A DNA stretch of 45,375 nt from Methylococcaceae bacterium (GCA_947505105.1 CANNKG010000020.1:1-45375); one strand, 5' to 3'. Numbered from the stretch's first letter, positions 1-9,329 are shown. The notes: generated by a model not told the origin, from the sequence alone. Numbers and translations are program-made.

Positions 1-162
1 ACCCGGCCTCACTGCTTGTTCGTGTTCCTACGGTCGTGCTTTTGCTACGCGCTTCTTTCAGGTTAGCCTCGCGGTTTGCACCCTTGCGTTTCGCTACGGT
101 TGTCGTTACTACTTCCGGTTATCTCCTTTCAGATAACAAGTTTTAGCCCGTGCTGGGCACAC
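1..162 (-). mobile_element. 5' end of a group II intron (runs off the left edge)
   Basis: Read on the minus strand, the segment begins GTGTG followed by a CCCAGCACGGG hairpin, which fits the GUGYG 5' end of bacterial group II introns. Next come a GTTATCT-GAAAGG-AGATAAC stem, an AACCGGAAGTAG stretch and an ACCGCGAGG...ACCTGAAAGAAGC stretch, all of which resemble domain I of proteobacterial group II introns as I remember them. The boundary is clear because the PKD reading frame upstream is good protein until exactly this point. The rest of the ribozyme, any reverse transcriptase and the 3' exon lie outside the window. Confidence 0.7.
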
Positions 163-780
163 TAGGGTCCCGACTTTCGCGCTTTGATTGGCACCGGCGT
201 CGGCAACCGGCGCACTGTTGCCGGTATTGATGATCAGCGTATCGCTTTCGCTACTGCGGCCTTCTTGACGGACCGTCAGCGTTAGCGTGTACACGCCGGC
301 TTTATCGATGCTTAGACTTGGATTGACGCTTTTGGCTTTGGCGAGTTTGGTTTTGCTGCCAGCGGGTTTGGTGACGAGTTCCCATTCATACTGTAATTTG
401 CCACGTTCATCGGCATCCGGATTATAAGAGCGACTGCCGTCCAGCACTACAGTTTGCCCAAGCGTAACCGATTGGTCAGGTCCTGCCACTGCTACTGGAG
501 CAAAATGCTGCTGAAACTTCCAGGTTAAGCTTTGTGGATTGAAGGGAGTGGCAAGAGTTTTACGGATTTTAAATAGGTTACGGCTGATCAACGCTGAGTT
601 GGCCGGAACATCGCCGAATTTTAGATCGGGATGGCTAAGCTTAATGGATTTATCGCGACTTTCGGCTTTGGCTTTAACGTTATAGGCCATAGCCGATGTC
701 GCATTGGTCAAGGTCGCTTGATAGCTGAATTCAAAAAGCGTGTCGTCGATCACTCTAACGCTGATTAATCCTAAAAACAT
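163..780 (-). pseudogene. PKD-domain surface protein, front end lost, interrupted by a group II intron
   Basis: About 206 codons. Residues 1-90 resemble the N-terminal repeat-like module found in secreted bacterial proteins (ends LTWKFQ). A PKD/Ig-like domain follows from APVAVAGPDQSV, and a second PKD begins at APVADAGANQSAKVGTL. There the coding sense stops at the intron boundary; the frame reads on to a stop at 109 through intron sequence. The expected signal peptide is absent. A MITE-like element ends 8 bp upstream of the ATG, and its terminal TTTTTAGG is the only Shine-Dalgarno-like sequence. I infer a secreted or adhesive protein truncated 5' by the element. If the intron still splices, the 3' exon would be rejoined in frame, because insertion is at a codon boundary (CTA|GTG). 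Confidence 0.7.
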
Positions 781-788
781 CAGTTGAA

Positions 789-955
789 CCTAAAAAGAGC
801 AGTTGAGACCTTAAAATTCCGTTCGCCCTGAGTTTATCGAAGGGTTGAACGGGATTTTAAGGTCTCACCACCTCGGTGAAAGCATAGAAAACCGTCCATG
901 CTTCGACTGGGCTCAGCATGAACGGTTTTCTATGCGTTTAACGGCGCTTTTTAGG
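789..955 (+). repeat. 167-bp MITE-like element, copy 1
   Basis: The termini are CCTAAAAAGAGCAGTT and AACGGCGCTTTTTAGG, an imperfect terminal inverted repeat. Inside are two long hairpins (about 808-850, arms ending in ATTTTAAGG; and about 888-936, arms GCATAGAAAACCG / CGGTTTTCTATGC) and a short CACC/GGTG hairpin between them. The loops contain the GTTCG...CTGAG...TCGAAG core typical of REP-like sequences. Copy 2 at 15692-15858 has exactly the same length and the same order of parts on the opposite strand. There is no coding capacity. Confidence 0.85.
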
Positions 956-1115
956 ATAAATAACCGGGGTGCTGGTAATGGGCGCCACTCGCCCAAAACG
1001 ACGCTTTGATCACTTGCTATCGCTTGTGCCAATAGATTTTAGTTGATTGTTTTTTGGGTAGGTAAAAGACACTACTTGATGGTATAAGAACGCAATGCTC
1101 GAAGCGGCCAATGCC

Positions 1116-1781
1116 TTATTGCGGCTCAGCCATTAATTTTTGAATTTGGCTTAAAATTCGCTGCTGTTGCGCAGGTGACAGTTGACCGAAAGCTTGTTCA
1201 AAGTCGGTCAAACTATAAGGTGTTTCTGTAACGGGAGCTTGATTTTGTGTAACACCACCACAATCAGCCAAGACATGCTTGACGGGTTCCACCACACCAT
1301 CAAGCGGTATCGATCCGGAAAGCACTCGGCGAATCATGGTCGTGACCCGAATAAATACCGATTGCCCGGATAATAGCGCATCGGCAACCGTTTTCGCCTG
1401 GGCATCGTTATAACCTTTACGTTTCGAATCCGGAAAAGTGCGCATCTGAATTTTGACCGGCGCTTGTTTATCGATCTGATATTCGACATCAAAATTACTA
1501 CCTTGGGAAGCAATCAGAATGTCTGAGTCGATCACGGCCAGCAATTTATTGTCCTTGCACACTAATTCCAGTCGAAGATCGTCATAAAGATCCCGGCGCG
1601 GCAAGGGGGAGCGCGCAATGCTGTAGCTACGATTAGTACTTGGGTCAGCTGTTTCGAGATAGCTCCATTGTTCAACAGCCCAACTTTGTGAGGCATACAG
1701 TAAAAAGATGCTCGAAAACACATTTCGCAATGGCTTGGATATTGTTAGTTTAGAGATGCTTCTGGTACAACGATTATGCAT
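1116..1781 (-). CDS. Exported protein with TagO/VasI-like domain
   Basis: 221 aa. I start at the ATG at 1781, which has GGAAA about 8 nt upstream; a TTG start 12 nt earlier would overlap that site. A basic N-terminus and hydrophobic run (VFSSIFLLYASQSWA) form a likely Sec signal peptide cut after SWA. The mature part has the pattern of VasI/TagO proteins: an early WSYLE, LELVCKDNK, a VEYQID segment, a long acceptor helix, then LDGVVEPV and a late Cys, the two Cys possibly paired. Those proteins are periplasmic accessories of type VI secretion, but no T6SS gene is nearby, so only the fold is suggested. The last 35 residues are a Gln-rich helix (LSPAQQQRILSQIQKLM). The flanks are spacers, so it is probably monocistronic. 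Confidence 0.55.
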   Translation of the reverse strand: MHNRCTRSISKLTISKPLRNVFSSIFLLYASQSWAVEQWSYLETADPSTNRSYSIARSPLPRRDLYDDLRLELVCKDNKLLAVIDSDILIASQGSNFDVEYQIDKQAPVKIQMRTFPDSKRKGYNDAQAKTVADALLSGQSVFIRVTTMIRRVLSGSIPLDGVVEPVKHVLADCGGVTQNQAPVTETPYSLTDFEQAFGQLSPAQQQRILSQIQKLMAEPQ

Positions 1782-1987
1782 GTGGGTTTCCAAAATACTG
1801 ATCCGGACGAATAGCTTAAATGCCTTATTTTAACAGCCTATGGCATAGTAGGATTCAGAATAATAAGAATCCACTCAAACCAAACCTGAAAACGCTCCAA
1901 GCATCTCGCAACCAATATGACCCTTTAACTCAATAAATCTCTGTTACACACAGATCGGCGTCATTATTGAACCGGTTGCTGCAATCT

Positions 1988-2260
1988 TTAATCTCTGACT
2001 TCTTCAGACCGACGACGGGCTTTAACTAAAGCCTTTTGAATCGCATCAGCCACCTGCTGCTCCATCGCTTCCTTATCTAAATCGGTAAAATGTGAATGCA
2101 AATCGACCAAACTTCGCACATAGCGTGCGGGTAATTCGTTCAATGCGATACACGCCACATCTTCCATGAAATCTTTATAATTTAATTCATTGATTTCTTT
2201 GGCCATATGAAGTAGCTGGGCCGTTACCAATTGCTCGTAATAGTTGTTGATATCTAACAT
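1988..2260 (-). CDS. ComFB family protein (possible c-di-GMP receptor)
   Basis: 90 aa, a complete single-domain protein. It starts at an ATG preceded by AGGTGAG, an excellent ribosome-binding site. The sequence runs NYYEQLV...MEDVACIALNELPARYVRS, matching the ComFB core (a D-ALN-LPxRYV motif after an N-terminal helix). The cysteines of some ComFB members are missing. ComFB was named from the Bacillus comF operon, and homologues in cyanobacteria have been described as c-di-GMP-binding proteins. The C-terminus is a charged helix (KARRRSEEVRD). It stands alone between spacers. The family call is firm from the motif; ligand binding here is inference, though a diguanylate cyclase and a FleQ homologue lie in the same window. 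Confidence 0.8.
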   Translation of the reverse strand: MLDINNYYEQLVTAQLLHMAKEINELNYKDFMEDVACIALNELPARYVRSLVDLHSHFTDLDKEAMEQQVADAIQKALVKARRRSEEVRD

Positions 2261-2332
2261 AGTCTCACCTGTTGCTTTTATTTGAATTATGGGAACATCG
2301 AGCGATTTTTAAACCCTCATATCTTGGGGCTT

Positions 2333-2424
2333 AGGAATAAGCTCAAAACAACTTAAAAATTTACCACCCTCTCCCCTGAGGAAATGCTGAGGAGAGGGAT
2401 TTAAGTTGCTCAAGTTATTGCATG
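2333..2424. repeat. Palindromic interspersed repeat, family 2, copy A
   Basis: An imperfect palindrome with left arm GGAATAAGCTCAAAACAACT and right arm TTTAAGTTGCTCAAGTTATT around a CCCTCTCC/GGAGAGGG stem. The right arm recurs nearly unchanged on the other strand at 18319-18351. It lies directly behind the stop codon of the alpha-2-macroglobulin gene, so the folded transcript may serve as its 3' terminator. Confidence 0.55.
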
Positions 2425-2428
2425 CGCA

Positions 2429-5400
2429 TTACTTAACAACCTGAGTCGAATCATCAAGCACCTTAATCCGGCTTAAAACGGTATTCGCTTGAATTGAAGG
2501 TTCATACATAGCCTGGGCATAACTTGGCGGAACCACAAAATCTCCAGCGCTGGTGGCTCTGATTTTATACCGATATTCGGTGAGCTCCTTCGATAACGTG
2601 CCGTATAATAGCACCCGGTCTTCTCTCACATCAGTATATTCACTCACCCAATTACCACCGACCGTTAATCGGTCATGCCAAATCGGCAGCGAGATCGGCT
2701 CAGGTTCCGCTCCTTCAGTTTCGGCATTGGCTTCCGCATCGGCTTCAGTCGTATCTTCCTCGCCAACACTTTCGTCGGTAGTCTCTTCAGTTGAGCCTTC
2801 ATCCGCGGCTTGATCACCCACCGGCACCAGATCAGTTTCTTCAGTCACCGGATTCTGCAGCACAGCTTCAAAGCCCCCCGGCAGCAGCTCTTGAATCGCC
2901 ACATTGCTGATATAGTCTCGCTCGGTCGCACGGATACGCAACAGGACCGTCAACTCTTCGCCCAAGGTAATTTGATTAACTTCTTCCCCTTTAGCATTCA
3001 GATAGCTGCGAAAAATTTCCAGTCCTTTGCGCTGCTCGACTTTTGGAGGTTCAACATCGAAGCCCGATTCTGAAATAGCATAGTAGAAGGGCTGATTATT
3101 ACCAGCTTCAAATAAAAGTTTTCGAATCGCTTCGGGGAATGTCACCCGCGGCGCCAAATTTGGCGGTAATGTTAATGGAGTCCTTTTACCTGAAGCCTCA
3201 ATACCCGTAATGCTCATTTGCTGCAACGCTTCAGGCGTAACGGTCTCGATATAAGCATTGTAAGCGAGCAGCAAATACGCCGAGGATAAGGTATTTTGAT
3301 GGTGTTGCTCTAAAGCCGCAGCGATACCCTGAAAAATCGTCGGCGGCATTGCGCGCAAACGTTCTGGAAAATGCTTCGCCAATAAGTAGATAGTTTGTGC
3401 GTCCCGAATTAATGGATCGTAATACGCTTCAAACCCATATTCTCCCTGAGCCTTTCCAAGTTGCTTGGCGGGTGTTTTAATCAAATCATCCGCAGCTGGC
3501 TGTTGCTTGAGCAATTGATAACTTGCCGCAAGGAAAGTGGCTACAGAATCATTACGCCATAGAGTTTCCTCAAAATTACTCTGCAAACTTTCACGCAAGG
3601 TCGCTAAAATCGCCGTCGTGACTGTTCCTTGTCGCGTCAACAAATACGCGGCATAGGCGCGATTACGTACCCCTGCTAACTCGGTGCTCGGTGAAGTGGC
3701 CAGATTTTGCAGATACTTAAGGCTATTCTGTAGCAAATCAGCCGGAACCGGTAAGCCATTCGCCAGCGCCTCAAGCAACAAGTGGGTCGCATAAACCGAC
3801 GCAAACTCATGCGCGACAGGTGATGCAGTCCATAACCCGAACCCGCCTTCACCATTCTGCCGGGTTCGCAGCACCGACAATAATCTCAAGAACTCAGTGT
3901 CGGCATTGGCTGCCGCTTTATCCAATGAAAATTCCGGGTGTTTGCCTAAGACGAGAATCGGCACCGCCTTACTGACTAATTGCTCGGTGCAGCTATGATT
4001 AAAATTTTCAAGATAGCTGGTCAACCCTGGAATCGCCACCAATGGTAGTGGCGAAATGCCCGCCGATACTCGTCGATAGGCCGGATAGAGCTGTCGCTCG
4101 ATATCGACTTGCTGTTGCCCTTTAAAATTACCGAAACGCAGGGTCGCTATTTTCGGCGAAGCGGGCCGCACACTTAAATCGCTGTGCATTCGCGTCGCAA
4201 TCGCGCCACTATCAGCGCTAAAATTCAGCGTCGCATTCCCTAACAGCGCCGCCGCACCGGACTGCGTTTTGAGCCGGAAACTGACCGAAGACTCATGCCC
4301 TTCGGCAATCGTCAAGCTCTGTTCCGCAGCCCCCTGCACGATAAATTGCTCAGGCACGTCAAGTTTGACATGAATTTTAGCGTCGGGACCTGATTGACTG
4401 ATATTGTTGGCAATACCGGCACTCACGACAAACTCATCCCCCGGCGCCACCATATACGGTGCGTTCGGACTAATAATCAAATCGCCGCGCACTTCGGTAT
4501 TCTGACTGATGCTGGCAATACGAGTATCGTTGACGGCAACCGCCATAACCCTCAACTTGCCGTTAAAAGTCTCGGGAATTAAGTAATTTAAGGTTTTTTC
4601 ACCATTCAACTCAAAAATCCCCGACCAATACACTGCGGGTTTATCGTGTTTGCGTTTGAATGGATTGAGCAATGAGCCCTGTTCGTCATCTTCGCCATCA
4701 CCACCCGGCACGGATGCCTGCATCAGTTTTTTAAATTCGGGCAAAATTAAATCCAGAATTTGAGTGGTATCGACCGCGAGTTGCCGCTTTTTGAAGAAAT
4801 AGCCGAGTGGATCGGGATTCTGATAACGGGCGACTTGTAAAATGCCTTCATCAATCGCAAACACGACCACCCGCGTGGCTTCCGGACTGTTCAAGGTCAT
4901 CGCCAAATTTTGCCCTGGTTTCAAGCGTTCCGGCACCTTCAAGGTCAAGGCTTGCGTTTGCGCCGCCAGACTGACTTTAAATGGCGCAACGCCATAAGAC
5001 AAAGGACTCATAAAGATTTCGTCCGAATCCGGCTCCCGAATATACTGAACCGTGACATAACCGTTGCCCTTTAACTCCGCCGGCACCTCAATGGTTTGCA
5101 CGAAGGATTGGCTATCGGCCTTAAACCAGACGCTCTGATAAACCTTTTCACGTTCGATCGTGATCAGACCCGCACCGGTATAAGGTGCCCGAATATTCAA
5201 GGCAATTTTGTCTCCTGGCGCATATTCTTCCCTGTCTAAGGTAATCTGCAATTCGGCATTTCGATCCAAACTGCGCGAGACATTGCCCTGACCTGCGACC
5301 GTGAAATCGATACGGCTTAACAGTAAACCGTCGGCATTGCGTACCAGATAGGAATAATTGCCGGGCGTTTGATTCTCCAAGCGCAAATCGAACCCGGATT

Positions 5401-8400
5401 TAGGAATCGTCAAATTATTTTTATGAATCGAGGTTTCTTTAGGCCGCGATTCATATCGATAAGTATTATCTTGCTGACGGGTTAACACCGATAACACTTT
5501 GCGTTCGAGCAATTCGAGCGTTAAATTATCGGCGTCGATCGCTTGCAATTGTGGGTCTATGGCCAACAGCCGGGTATGGCGTTCGGCATTGCGCGCGACA
5601 AAATCGAGTCGACCATCGGCTTTAAAACCAACCAGATAGGGTAAATCGGAGACTAAAATATCGGCTTCGGCCGCTACGCTTCTGCCGCCCTGTGCCTCGA
5701 AAGCGCGCGCGGCGAGGTGCAGTTGATAACTGGCTTGAGCATATTTTTCGAGATCAAGATCGAAAACCGCATTACCTTTTGCGTCAGAATGAACCGGCGT
5801 CAGTGTTTCATCATAGCCTTCTTTGGCATAATGCGGATCGTAGAACTTGTAATCAGGATAGGCTTTGAAACCGGGCAAAACCGGTTTTAAGGTCATACTC
5901 GCCTCGACCTGACGATTTTCCGCCGCGGTGCCGTAAAGGTTTTGCACATTTACGATCGCGTTTAAATCTTGCGGATGCAACCAGCCTACACTGGCAGGTT
6001 TAGAAAACTCGATCTTGGCTTTCATACGATCAGGTTCAAATTCTTCGACCTTAACCGTCGTTGAGCCGAGGTGTTGATCGGCATTGCCGTCCTTCACCGT
6101 GTATAAATTGACCGTATAGCGACCCGTCGCTGAATTTTCAAAAGTTTCAAAATTGAGCTCATTAAAGCCGCCCGCATAGACGTTAAATTTACTGCGTTTA
6201 ATCACTAAGCCACGCGCATCAATCACTTCGGCTTCGAACGGAATGCCTTCGAGCGGCATGGTCCATTGCTCGGCTTTAACAATCATGCCGATATTGATCA
6301 AGTCGCCGGGGCGATAAATGCCCCGATCCGAAAATAAATAGGCATTAAGCTGGTTGGCATCTTGAGGGTTTTCAACACCATCAATACTAAAACGTGAAAA
6401 ATCCAGTTTGCGATCTTCCCGACCGAGAGGTAAAAAGCTCATATCACCCTGATAGCGCACCAGATAAAACATCGGTTCGCGTTCGCGTTCCAAACCCGCC
6501 AGATTAGCAAAACGAACCTTACCGTCCTGATCGGTATTGCCCCTAAACAATACCAGTCCATTTTTACCCACCACCGCCACATCAGCATCGACTTGCGCCT
6601 GTCCAGACTGAATTGACTGCACAAAAACCACCTGCGAACCGTCCTGTTCATGTTTAACAATAATGCCGAGATCGGTCACCAGAATTAAGCGATTATCGAC
6701 GACTTGCCCATAACTTGGATCTTCGTCTAGTTTGGGTTTGGCGGGATCATAATTTTTAGTGGTTAACAGAAAAATGCCGCGTTTGTCTCGGCCCTCGGCG
6801 TTGACTAAATACTGACTTAAATCAACCGGCTGATAATAAGTCTCGCCATGTTTTAACGACGGCATCGGTAATTTCAACTCAAAACGTTCACTTAAATTAT
6901 CCTGCCCGAAATCGCCTGAAAAATCGGGATGGCTAAAATTGCCATAGGTTTGTGAAACCAGATGCTGCACCTGATCCGGCAAAACTCGACCGAGTTCAAC
7001 CTGAACCCCTAACAGGTCACGCGTCATCAGGGCGATTTTTTTCTCGCCGCTTAAGGTGAGTAGCGAGCCTTCTCCCATGATGTGCAATTCTTTTGGGAAC
7101 TCCGGCACCTGCAAGGTACGGTTAACGGTTTCCGCGAGCAAATAACCGCCGAACGCCGGAAGGTTCTTGTTGATTTTGACAAACAAATATCGTCCGACCT
7201 CAACCTCGGTTTTAAAGCTATGCATTTCGGTGAATTCACGCTCAGCCGGAATGGCCTGAAGCGTCACCTGGGTGCTTTGTTTCAAAATTTCGGGCGTCAC
7301 TTCATCAACTGACCAAGCATACGGCTGATCAGGATTGGTATCTTCGAGCGTCGGATGCTCGGGCGGCAAGATCCATACTTTTAATGCTTTGGCCATCTCC
7401 TGTTCATGAACCGGCACCGAACTGTTGATAATCAAGAGCTGCTCTTGCTGCTGGGTATTTGAATTGGCCGTCACCGTCAATTGGAGATCCTGAATCGATA
7501 AGGTGTTATAAAGCCCTGGAACTTCAACTTGGCCACTTAACGCTTCACTCAGCGACACATCGGCCGCATTGGCTTTAATTTTTTGATTAAGGGTTAATTG
7601 AACGAGCTGGTTTTGCTTTTGAATCGCGAGAGGTTTGGAATGGATAAAGGCGTTGAGTTTAAATTTATCGTAACTGACCGTGAACGGGAGCACTTCAGGC
7701 TTTTTAACGGCTTCATTAGGACTCTGATTTTCGAGCACCAGCTTGATTTGCTTATCAACCGAGCTCGTATCGACTGGATGACTGAATTTAATCTGGAAGA
7801 TAGCTTTTTTAAGCGCAGGATCAAGTGGGTCTTGATAAAATTCAGTTTTCTCAAGCGTCGCAGTGAATTTGGGGCTATCGAATTCAAATTCATGACGTGC
7901 TAGAAGAATTTGCTCGGCGAAGACTGTTTTGGCAAATTTAACCGTGATGACCTCATTAATCGGCCATTCTTGAGCGGGACGAAATTCCAGTTGTTTATCA
8001 TCGAGCCAACGCCAATTACCTTGCACAGCAGGCGACAACGTAATGCCTTGGGGAACTTCCTTGCCCACCAGCGCAAGCGGTGCAACGGAACCTGCAAAGC
8101 TGATCAACAGCGGTTTAGGCTTGGCTTTTTTTTCAATCTCCGTGCGGGTCGGCGCCTTGACTTCAAAATCAATGGTGACGGGTTTCGGACGCATCTGCCA
8201 AGCCTGATAACCATACCAAGCGCCGCCAAGCGTCAGAATAACACTTAACACAAGCCCACTGGTCAGCAGCGGTTTCTGTCGAATAAACAGCAGACCTTGA
8301 TTCAACCAGGATAAGAGTTTTTGCAACCACCCCGGCATCTGCCATTGCAAGTTACCAAAGAGACTTACTAACCAGGACTGAAGCAGTCCTCCCAGATAAC

Positions 8401-8425
8401 TTAAGGCCTTACTGCTGTTATTCAT
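2429..8425 (-). CDS. Alpha-2-macroglobulin family protein (YfhM-like), thioester type
   Basis: 1998 aa, somewhat longer than E. coli YfhM (about 1650 aa). The ATG has GGGGA 8 nt upstream. A membrane segment at about residues 52-72 anchors the protein instead of a lipobox. MG-type beta domains follow, with the bacterial macroglobulin signature AYLFSDRGIYRPGD near the middle. An intact CTEQ thioester begins at Cys1479, followed by the alpha-helical TED region. The C-terminal domain carries an Asp/Glu/Thr-rich low-complexity insertion at about 1870-1912. Bacterial macroglobulins are thought to trap attacking proteases in the periplasm, the thioester cross-linking the prey. The usual partner gene pbpC is not adjacent. 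The neighbours are a GRDP-like gene upstream and a palindromic repeat downstream; the gene probably has its own promoter in the 235-bp gap. Confidence 0.93.
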   Translation of the reverse strand: MNNSSKALSYLGGLLQSWLVSLFGNLQWQMPGWLQKLLSWLNQGLLFIRQKPLLTSGLVLSVILTLGGAWYGYQAWQMRPKPVTIDFEVKAPTRTEIEKKAKPKPLLISFAGSVAPLALVGKEVPQGITLSPAVQGNWRWLDDKQLEFRPAQEWPINEVITVKFAKTVFAEQILLARHEFEFDSPKFTATLEKTEFYQDPLDPALKKAIFQIKFSHPVDTSSVDKQIKLVLENQSPNEAVKKPEVLPFTVSYDKFKLNAFIHSKPLAIQKQNQLVQLTLNQKIKANAADVSLSEALSGQVEVPGLYNTLSIQDLQLTVTANSNTQQQEQLLIINSSVPVHEQEMAKALKVWILPPEHPTLEDTNPDQPYAWSVDEVTPEILKQSTQVTLQAIPAEREFTEMHSFKTEVEVGRYLFVKINKNLPAFGGYLLAETVNRTLQVPEFPKELHIMGEGSLLTLSGEKKIALMTRDLLGVQVELGRVLPDQVQHLVSQTYGNFSHPDFSGDFGQDNLSERFELKLPMPSLKHGETYYQPVDLSQYLVNAEGRDKRGIFLLTTKNYDPAKPKLDEDPSYGQVVDNRLILVTDLGIIVKHEQDGSQVVFVQSIQSGQAQVDADVAVVGKNGLVLFRGNTDQDGKVRFANLAGLEREREPMFYLVRYQGDMSFLPLGREDRKLDFSRFSIDGVENPQDANQLNAYLFSDRGIYRPGDLINIGMIVKAEQWTMPLEGIPFEAEVIDARGLVIKRSKFNVYAGGFNELNFETFENSATGRYTVNLYTVKDGNADQHLGSTTVKVEEFEPDRMKAKIEFSKPASVGWLHPQDLNAIVNVQNLYGTAAENRQVEASMTLKPVLPGFKAYPDYKFYDPHYAKEGYDETLTPVHSDAKGNAVFDLDLEKYAQASYQLHLAARAFEAQGGRSVAAEADILVSDLPYLVGFKADGRLDFVARNAERHTRLLAIDPQLQAIDADNLTLELLERKVLSVLTRQQDNTYRYESRPKETSIHKNNLTIPKSGFDLRLENQTPGNYSYLVRNADGLLLSRIDFTVAGQGNVSRSLDRNAELQITLDREEYAPGDKIALNIRAPYTGAGLITIEREKVYQSVWFKADSQSFVQTIEVPAELKGNGYVTVQYIREPDSDEIFMSPLSYGVAPFKVSLAAQTQALTLKVPERLKPGQNLAMTLNSPEATRVVVFAIDEGILQVARYQNPDPLGYFFKKRQLAVDTTQILDLILPEFKKLMQASVPGGDGEDDEQGSLLNPFKRKHDKPAVYWSGIFELNGEKTLNYLIPETFNGKLRVMAVAVNDTRIASISQNTEVRGDLIISPNAPYMVAPGDEFVVSAGIANNISQSGPDAKIHVKLDVPEQFIVQGAAEQSLTIAEGHESSVSFRLKTQSGAAALLGNATLNFSADSGAIATRMHSDLSVRPASPKIATLRFGNFKGQQQVDIERQLYPAYRRVSAGISPLPLVAIPGLTSYLENFNHSCTEQLVSKAVPILVLGKHPEFSLDKAAANADTEFLRLLSVLRTRQNGEGGFGLWTASPVAHEFASVYATHLLLEALANGLPVPADLLQNSLKYLQNLATSPSTELAGVRNRAYAAYLLTRQGTVTTAILATLRESLQSNFEETLWRNDSVATFLAASYQLLKQQPAADDLIKTPAKQLGKAQGEYGFEAYYDPLIRDAQTIYLLAKHFPERLRAMPPTIFQGIAAALEQHHQNTLSSAYLLLAYNAYIETVTPEALQQMSITGIEASGKRTPLTLPPNLAPRVTFPEAIRKLLFEAGNNQPFYYAISESGFDVEPPKVEQRKGLEIFRSYLNAKGEEVNQITLGEELTVLLRIRATERDYISNVAIQELLPGGFEAVLQNPVTEETDLVPVGDQAADEGSTEETTDESVGEEDTTEADAEANAETEGAEPEPISLPIWHDRLTVGGNWVSEYTDVREDRVLLYGTLSKELTEYRYKIRATSAGDFVVPPSYAQAMYEPSIQANTVLSRIKVLDDSTQVVK

Positions 8426-8660
8426 GAGCGATTCCCCACCAAAATATGCTTTGCCGTGTTTGGGTAGTACATTATTTCAAACAGGTAAGCCTGACTGAAG
8501 CGAAGCGGAATTCGGGGATTGTTGAAGGGGCGATCCTAAATTTCACCTTGTTACATTTTGACTACCTTGTTAGATTATTATTTTAGCTTAGATAAAGTGG
8601 CCATCAATAAAAGCTTAAATTTTTGAGTAATTTTAGCTCGCCATGACCGTTGATATTTAT

Positions 8661-9329
8661 TCAATCACCACCACAACCACCGCCAGAGTCGCCGCCACAT
8701 CCAGAAGTGTCTCCTGAGGAATCATCCCCACTTTCTCCTCCAGAATCTCCGGCACAACCGGATGAACAACCAATGTCGCCAGCACAATAATGAGGCCGCG
8801 AAGACGCTGATTTTCGACAATTAAGGCTATAGTAAAAACCGTTATCGATCTCTAAAAGCTTATCCAGAGCAAAGAGCAACGGGAGTCGAGTTGGGTGTTT
8901 AGGGTCAAGACGCTCTTGATAGCAAGCCAGACGCCACGCTCGTTGAATACCCACTTGAGCATGCGTCGGACTGCGCATTGCTTCCGCAGGAGTGTGATGC
9001 AAAAACCGGCCTAAGGCTTTTCGACAAAAATGTTGATAGTAGCGGGTGAATAAAATAAATTCATGCCAAGCGCTATCAACCGCCTGAGAAGGCATCGCCA
9101 CCATTTTTAACGGACTTTGGTGACACAATAGAAAGTAATCGCGTAACCCCCGGAAAATTAAGTCAAGCTGACGGTCGGATAATTTTGGATAACGGCGTTT
9201 GAGTTTATTCTTGATTGCAGGTGGAAAGGTAAACCGTTCAATGTAACGCCGTTGAAAAAGGTGCCGCGCTTGATACCAAGACTGATAAACCAAGATGACC
9301 AACAATAAGATCACGAAAAATTCGGACAT
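8661..9329 (-). CDS. GRDP-like membrane protein with Cys/Gly-rich tail
   Basis: 222 aa from the ATG at 9329 (a TTG lies three codons earlier; neither has a good Shine-Dalgarno). An N-terminal membrane helix (FFVILLLVILVYQSW) is followed by a basic helical region. The core contains DSAWHEFILFTRYYQHFC and LGRFLHHTP, which match the glycine-rich-domain-protein-like family (W-HEF, Y-FC, HH-P signature). The last 45 residues are almost only Gly, Ser, Asp and Cys (SGCGGDSGGGCGGD). Such tails occur in related bacterial membrane proteins, and their role is unknown; metal binding or disulfide chemistry is conceivable. Orientation and spacing do not prove an operon with either neighbour. Confidence 0.65.
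   Translation of the reverse strand: MSEFFVILLLVILVYQSWYQARHLFQRRYIERFTFPPAIKNKLKRRYPKLSDRQLDLIFRGLRDYFLLCHQSPLKMVAMPSQAVDSAWHEFILFTRYYQHFCRKALGRFLHHTPAEAMRSPTHAQVGIQRAWRLACYQERLDPKHPTRLPLLFALDKLLEIDNGFYYSLNCRKSASSRPHYCAGDIGCSSGCAGDSGGESGDDSSGDTSGCGGDSGGGCGGD

Noticed and set aside
789-955. Two-repeat CRISPR-like unit
   Set aside because: The repeats are inverted hairpins, not direct repeats with unique spacers, and no cas gene is present.
1116-1781. Evidence of a type VI secretion locus from the TagO/VasI-like protein
   Set aside because: No Tss gene lies anywhere in the window; only a fold resemblance can be claimed.
2553-3073. Plus-strand frames of 86 and 87 aa inside the macroglobulin gene
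   Set aside because: They are antisense shadows of a strongly coding gene; their composition is Ser/Val- or Arg/Gln-biased and they have no family motif.
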